A stretch of DNA of 24,655 nt from positions 2,633,529 to 2,658,183 of the forward strand of contig BFEA01000060.1 of assembly GCA_003427395.1 (NCBI GenBank), in the 5' to 3' direction. The notes under the pieces are model-generated. The model was given only the letters and a program-made list of their open reading frames with translations, was not told the DNA's origin and did not search any database. Origin of the DNA: Chara braunii (Eukaryota; Streptophyta; Charophyceae; Charales; Characeae). How positions within the stretch are numbered: position 1 is the stretch's first letter; each line of letters opens with the position of its first letter. The position numbers and the translations under genes were made by a program. Of the stretch, positions 19,408 to 24,655 are shown piece after piece.

Positions 19408-19528
19408 TTCCCTCTGTATGATGTGCCTACCTACAACAGCTATACGATTGGGATTTCCCGCTTGCATTTATAGCCTACTTAAATTTCCAGGCCCTCCTCC
19501 CACAAACCCTTCTCCTTCACGACTATAT

Positions 19529-21042
19529 TCATGAGGCAGTGCTCGATGCTCCATCTCGCCGCAAAGCCTCCTTCCGTGTTCCCCCTGGGATGGTTGGGTC
19601 GATATACTTCCCGGCCCTATCGAATACGTTCCCTTCAATGTCAGTCCTTATTAGACCGCTTGTCTCATCGGTCCTCCGTTCCCGACAAAACTTTATTATG
19701 TGCCCCTCCTTGGCACAATGTCTGCAAATGTCCTTTTCCAAACCCATTTTCTTTCTACCAGAGTCACCCTTGCTGCCACCACGTCCCCTTTTTCCGTGCC
19801 CCTCATTCCCACAACCCTTTTCAGCCTTTCGCTTTTGACCCCTTCCACCGGCCACGTGGCCTTCCGTCACTCGTGGTATCGGTGGCTGCAATGGCCCCAT
19901 ACACAAGGCTGGCTGAAACTGGGCTGCAGGAGGCCTAGGTGGCATCATACCCATTTGTGGGCCCAACCAACCGCCTTGTACACAGGGTAGGTATGGATTA
20001 TATATGGGCCCTAGCCCTACTTGGCCGCATAGCTCTCACTGCCCGTATAGCGCATGCCCAATCGGCGGGGGTCTCTCTTGTGCTGCTCCGCCCTCCACCT
20101 CTTGCGGTGTGGCCCCCACCTGTCGTGAGCACTGCCCCTTTCCGGTATCCTGGCCTTCCAAGGCCCGATTCCTCGCCTTCCGCTGAGCCTTCGTCAACTT
20201 GGGAGGTTTGGGTTCCCCTTTTTCACCCATCACCCCCTCCTCCTCGCCTCCTTGAGGGGTGCGACCAATCTTTCCCCAACGATCACATACCACTTCTGCC
20301 CAGTGCTCTGGCCACCACTCATTCCTTTGCCTCTCCCGACCCGCAGCCGAGGGTGCCTCTCTGTCAATGGGCCCTCCCTTCGGCTCCGGCGCAATAACGG
20401 GTAGGGCCATACTAGATTCTCGCTCCTCCTTAATCTCAATGACCCCCTCATCTTCATCTCTTTCTAGGACGCAAACTTGCCCTCTCGGGGTTTTCTTGTG
20501 GAGGAGTAACTCCTGATGATCCTTCCTTACCTCCGCCTCACCCTACCCAGCCGGTCCGTTTGAAGCTTCTTCAAAGGCCTTCCTCTTGCCACACCCGACC
20601 TCTTCCAACCGCGCCAACCTCTCTTCCAGCATCCCAACTTGCCTCTGTATACCACTCAGCTCTCCTTGCGTTGACGCGGCCTCGGCTGGCTGCTCAGGGC
20701 CCTTACCAAGCTTGCATTCCACCCCATCCTCTGGGAACCTCAACTTCAAAAAAACTTCCAGCTCATCCCAAGTTTGCGACTTCAACATATTGTGTACACC
20801 TCCTCACTTAGTCCTTCACAAACGAACACGGGAAACATGTACCACATCGCCTTCTCGTCCCACATCTTCGTAAGGCTAAAATCCTGAAAGTCGCGCAAAA
20901 AGTTAGACAGGTTCCTTCCTTGGAACAGCAGGGCGCAAAGATCTAGGGGCATTGACGCCTGCAACACTTCGTGCAGCAACACCTTCAAAAGGCACGAATT
21001 CCTCCAAAGCAGGATCTTGGCGAAGCCGCTTTCTTCCGCCAT
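19529..21042 (-). pseudogene. gag: Degraded gag of an LTR retrotransposon, CCHC zinc knuckle
   Basis: Minus-strand frames form one protein of about 500 residues. 21042-20782 encodes the capsid-like N-terminal part (FLRDFQDF, AMWYMFPVF, EGLSEEVYTI). A one-base frameshift near 20785 leads to WDELEVFLKLRFP. A heptad-like segment (VGMLEERLARLEEVG) follows, then charged and Pro-rich linkers, a basic stretch (GQKRKAEKG...KRGRGGSKG), and the zinc knuckle CRHCAKEGHIIKFC (CX2CX4HX4C, 19685-19726). The C-terminus is a short conserved-looking tail ending near GGTRKEALRR. There are two in-frame stops (TAG near 20546, TGA near 20036). Gag packages element RNA and forms the particle. The damage means this copy would need Gag from elsewhere. 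Confidence 0.85.
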
Positions 21043-21280
21043 GATGCTGACAGCAGCCTGCTACGCATAACGGGCAATAGATCACCAAAGTGATTTAACT
21101 AAGCTCAGGCAGACAAAGGTAAACTGCTAATACTTAAATCTCGCCAACTACCCCTTTTCTCATGCAATCAGGCCTCAACCCTTAGTTACCCTGATGCTTA
21201 CCTTCATAACTACGATAATGGGTGGAGAGACGGCCTCAGCCAAGTCAAAGGAGTGTATTTAGTGGACAAAGAGGCATTCC

Positions 21281-22285
21281 CTAACGGCCCACTGCTGCCC
21301 GAATCTCCTCCCAATCTACATTTCCTTCATTCAGGTTGTGAGACGAGGCATATATGTCAACCATATTGGCCGTATTCTTAAGCCACTGCCTAGGGGGCGA
21401 AAACTTCCGGTCTAAATATAACCCATATATCAGCTCACACGTGTACCGCCCATACTCCCAATCTTGCACCCTCCGAGCAGCTTCAGTCGCCGCCTCTATC
21501 CTCACCTGCCCACCAAAACTCTTCTCTATCAGAAATTCAGGCATGATTACTCGCAGCGGAGCCGATGGAAGCCCGAACTCTCCAGGGGACTTGACCTCTA
21601 CATGGGTCAGTACTCGCTCTTCCCCTTCACGGGACGCTTCCCTCGCCCACTTTGTTGCAGCTGCCTCGGCTACCCACAGAGGCTTTTAGCAAGTAGGCTT
21701 TCATGCCCAAGCGCCAACTCTATTCCATGCTCGACCAAAAAAACGGTTGAGGCGTACAGGGTCACCCTTACAATTGCACATTTTTGCTGGTCGTCGAACC
21801 CAGACTCGATCCAGACAAAGAGGTCTGTGCGCATCATCGCGCCCCACCATGATGAAATATACTCTCCTTCCCTGACCCGCCTGGGTAAAGACACCTCGAG
21901 CCCTCCCTCTTTCTTAATTGACCCGATCATACGCGGGTCTTCCCGTGCGTAAGGCATCCTGAGTTGCCTTTGCTTTGTCTGGGTTCTGCCCATCACAGAC
22001 AAACATCCAGCATGCGCCTTCCGTTATTAGACTGACTATCCCTGCTCCTCTGGGGAGGGCGGTCCAGCCATACAACTTAATGGCCTGCCATGAACCAAGT
22101 GCTGGACTAAGGACATTCATATAAGTTTCTACAGACTGATAAGATCCCAATATAACCTCAATAAAATAATCCACACGAAATACTCCCAAAAGGGGTATCC
22201 ACTTAGACATATAACTCCACATAATTAGGCGTAAACTAGGCTTACAAGGTCTGGCATCCATAGATGAGTCCAATATACGACTCAA
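21281..22285 (-). pseudogene. Broken ORF between PBS and gag, unknown product
   Basis: Three minus-strand frames read as one ~330-residue protein with two frameshifts: 22285-21914 (frame end near GQNPDKAKATQD), then 22002-21670 (AREDPRMIGSIKKEG ... LFVWIESGFDDQQKCAIVRV ... HESLLAK), then ~21687-21281 (WVAEAAATKW, HVEVKSPGEF, VQDWEYGRYTCELIYGLY, NEGNVDWEEIRAAVGR). The composition is that of a folded acidic/aromatic protein, and no domain is recognised. The position between primer-binding site and gag resembles the extra ORF1 known upstream of gag in Ogre-type plant elements. It could instead be a separate N-terminal gag domain, since gag begins ~240 bp downstream. Confidence 0.55.
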
Positions 22286-23086
22286 AGTAACATCCTCAAA
22301 CCAAATAGTCTCGAGCCTTTTAGCTTCCTAAGTGGATGGTCCCAACCGGGAAAGGGCTCAAAGCAATGGTCTACCACAAATAACACGATATACCCTCCAC
22401 TATCACCTCATCTGTCTCTAGGAACTGTTACTTAGCCTTACCCTCACTCTAAAGCAACCGTACCACATCGCCGTCATGACTAGTCTAACGGCTCTTACGG
22501 CCATAATAGGTCTCTCACAAGGCCACACCCGTGATAAACGTGCTTAGGCTCATCGCTGCTGCTTCACCTTTTCCTGACCGTACCGAGCAGGTAAGGCATC
22601 ATCCAATCTCATATCAAAATGGTAATCAAACTGCGTCAGTACATAGTCAGCGCGCTTATCACTCTTCTGCCACTCATTTTCCCCCAAACACATCGCCTCG
22701 CTCAACTATCTTGTTATATGGACAAGAAGGAGAGATAAAAACACTTTATTTGACAATCTGGTTTACAGAATACTCACCGGACTCCCCTACATAAACTTTA
22801 CATGGCCTAAGCCTAGTCAACCACTACCACGCGTCTTACTTCTAGACTCTAGGCTCACCTAACTAGAGTTCGTTCCTCCCTTTTTAGCAATCTCATCGCA
22901 CCATCCGTCTAACTGATCCTTCCGCCAAATCGAAGGTAAGAATTCAGGATCTTCATAAACTCTACTTAACCAATCGAACATACATCCCGCAATCTATCTC
23001 ACAAAAATCTCAAAACTTCTCATATATACCTGATTTTCTCTCAATCTACTCGGGTGTCGTTCCACCAGGGACAACGGTAGGCAGTC
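22286..23086. other. 5' leader of the LTR element
   Basis: The interval between the upstream ORF and the primer-binding site has no credible reading frame. Leaders of this length in LTR elements usually hold packaging and dimerisation signals, but none is identifiable here. Confidence 0.4.
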
Positions 23087-23108
23087 GTTATCCCCGTCAA
23101 CGGCGCCA
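23087..23108 (-). other. Primer-binding site, tRNA-Asp type
   Basis: Read on the minus strand, TGGCGCCGTTGACGGGGA begins two bases (GG) after the LTR end at 23111. It matches the complement of the plant tRNA-Asp 3' end with a single mismatch (A for C) over 18-19 bases, comparing with the consensus from memory. This fixes the element's orientation and identifies the right LTR as the 5' LTR. Confidence 0.85.
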
Positions 23109-23110
23109 CC

Positions 23111-24558
23111 TGTCGGGCGCATCGGTCCGGCACCGCACGCGGCAGCGCGGGACCCTCTCGGCCCCGTCACGCAGGAGTTGGACCAACCTTGCCGCGAACA
23201 CACAAATGGAGTTTCCTTAGGCCGCTCCGGCTGAGTGCGCCAGCCATACCTCTCGCGAGCCCCTACGACAAGATAGGGCCTACGCGAGGCACAACTTACC
23301 TCCACCTTACGGGAGTTGTCACCTCCCTTCGGTGGGCGTATCCCCGCCGAGCTACCAGTCCACAGTATGAAAGCTACTCGGTTGCAATCGCAGAGGTGGA
23401 CCAGCCGAGGACGTTTCTCGTTCGCTGTAGCATAGGGGGCACGCGCGGTAATACGCCAATCGGGCCCGCACACAAACCGACATCTTGGGGGGCTGAGGTC
23501 CCAAGCGCGACTCGTCGTCGGTCGACTAGGACGCATCCCACACACCACGCGCACACCATTTTTATAAACACAAAAATAAAACACGCACACACACACGAAA
23601 CGACACAACACAAACAACGCGACAATGCTCCTAGCCCTTCGATAGCCATCCCATAACTTTCCGACGTGGAAATCGGATAGGCGTCGTGCGCGAGACTTAG
23701 TATAAAACCGCGCGGACGCAGGGCTAGCTCATATCGACTCGCAATGCAAACGTACACAAGCAGTCGCAATAATGGCGTACTATGTCGTGCCCATAATCGT
23801 GTGGCCCTCGTTAATCTCGAGGGTCGCATTCGACACTCAAGTGACGGCTGACACGCGCCTTGAGGGTTAATCTCTCGACGCTGGACACCTGGCATGCGCG
23901 GTTGAAGACCACACCCTCTTCTTCACCCTGTGCAGAGGGGTTGAGTAGACAGCTTTAAGTTGTCGTGGTGGTCGAACATCAAGGGGTTTGACTTTGACGG
24001 CTGCCACGGACTACAACGTCCAACTATAAAAATACCAAAAAGCAAAGGATAACAGAGGGTCTTCCCTTTCTCTCAAACCATAATCCAGTTAACCCTTATG
24101 CACAAATACAGTAGGTCTCTCAAATACTCAGGTTGCTCGTAAGTATATAAGGGTTAATTATATAGGACGATCACTTCTCACAGTCACAGTGAGGCCCCTC
24201 TTAGCCATATATGTAAGTAATCGCAGACAGTCGCATCCAGAAGCCGAACCACAACCATACTTGCAATCACATCAAAGATTCATCCAGAAGTCCACGCACT
24301 ACACGGGGGCAACTTCAACCATTCCTTGCAATCATACCCCTCGCTTTAGCCATACAAGCCTCACTCGTGCAACCCTTAAATAAATACTCAGTACTTTTGT
24401 TGGATGGGCATTCAATAAAGTCCGGGGAAAACTACAACAAAACAGTTCAAATCTCAAGGCTAAAGCCTTTAGTTTGGGTGGCAGGAGTGAATTGGAGCTG
24501 AATCGTAAACCGACGAATCGGCAACCGACATGTTATCAGTGATAACAAAAGATGATCA
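23111..24558 (-). repeat. 5' LTR (right copy)
   Basis: TGTCGGGCGC starts the plus-strand reading and GATGATCA ends it, giving TG...CA. The last ~110 bases contain the TGTTATCA-G-TGATAACA palindrome (24531-24547). It contains a minus-strand TATAAAA (23560-23566), which would leave ~420 bp of R-U5 before the primer-binding site, and a U3 of ~1 kb. Plus-strand TATAAAA is at 23701-23707. Confidence 0.9.
23560..23566 (-). promoter_or_regulatory. Candidate LTR promoter TATA box, element sense
   Basis: TATAAAA in the context TGTTTATAAAAATGG on the minus strand. It is the best-placed TATA upstream of the primer-binding site and is conserved in the other LTR. Transcription would then start near 23530; this is inferred from usual spacing. 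Confidence 0.4.
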
Positions 24559-24655
24559 ACAACCATTTCGTCAAAACGGACATATTATATTTTTTGAACG
24601 AAATCAAAACTGACTTTTTTTGCCAAAATCCGGTCGGAATTTTTCGCTCCTGGGG
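24559..24655. other. Flank beyond the element, AT-rich, with inverted repeat
   Basis: ATTTCGTCAAAA (24565-24576) pairs with TTTTGAACGAAAT (to 24604) with one bulged base. No gene is visible before the window ends. Confidence 0.4.

Larger units (their letters stand above)
17120..19528. other. Internal non-coding region between gag and repeat B
   Basis: The pol genes would be expected here on the minus strand and are absent. No reverse transcriptase or integrase motif appears in the minus-strand frames I read. The region contains the small repeats listed separately and is otherwise featureless. Confidence 0.45.
9971..24558 (-). mobile_element. Non-autonomous LTR retrotransposon, minus strand, ~14.6 kb
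   Basis: Two ~1.45-kb direct repeats enclose ~11.7 kb. Orientation is fixed by a tRNA-Asp-type primer-binding site beside the right LTR and by gag with a zinc knuckle on the minus strand. Minus-strand order is 5' LTR, PBS, unknown ORF, gag, non-coding DNA with nested repeat B, hairpin arrays, 3' LTR. I found no YxDD-type reverse transcriptase, protease or integrase in any frame. This fits a LARD or TR-GAG element mobilised in trans. An extra ORF before gag is known in the Ogre/Tat plant lineage, but membership cannot be shown without pol. Flanks (CACGC on the left, ACAAC on the right) give no convincing target duplication, so one end may be rearranged. Confidence 0.85.

Overview
This window looks like nuclear DNA from a large, repeat-rich eukaryotic genome of the green plant lineage. 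The evidence is long GA/CT microsatellites, nested LTR retrotransposon DNA, a primer-binding site matching plant tRNA-Asp, plant-type U6, U2 and 25S RNA sequence, scattered N calls from a draft assembly, and no operon-like gene layout. The style of the gag zinc-knuckle tail reminds me of charophyte algae such as Chara; that is recall, not a search result.

Left part (1-9970). Positions 937-2891 hold candidate exons on the minus strand for an unrecognised protein, one of them tandemly duplicated. A diverged second copy of its best-conserved exon lies at 7851-8384. Each copy has a long GA/CT tract on its upstream side. Between the copies sits repeat A (3691-6488), a TG...CA-bounded, LTR-like repeat carrying a sense fragment of 25S rRNA. 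Its last ~225 bp resemble the end of the LTR described next. A direct repeat (about 6562-7000 and 9295-9860) flanks this area.

Right part (9971-24558). A ~14.6 kb LTR retrotransposon lies on the minus strand. The 5' LTR is at 23111-24558, the tRNA-Asp-type primer-binding site at 23087-23108, an unrecognised broken ORF at 21281-22285, a broken gag with a CCHC zinc knuckle at 19529-21042, and the 3' LTR at 9971-11424. I see no protease, reverse transcriptase, RNase H or integrase, so it is probably a non-autonomous (LARD or TR-GAG type) element. Close to the 3' LTR it carries two arrays of hairpin repeats whose stems change while pairing is kept. Nested in it, inverted relative to repeat A, is the related repeat B (about 15090-17119).

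Most striking observation. At the place where repeat A has 25S rRNA, repeat B has an essentially full-length U6 snRNA sequence split just before its ACAGAGA box by about 100 nt of the 5' half of U2 snRNA, all in one orientation (15844-16040, minus). U6 and U2 pair with each other in the spliceosome. This U6-U2-U6 mosaic, together with the rRNA in the sister repeat, suggests repeated capture of structural RNA by template switching during reverse transcription.

No complete, confidently functional protein-coding gene is visible. All alignments were done by eye from remembered family consensus sequences.
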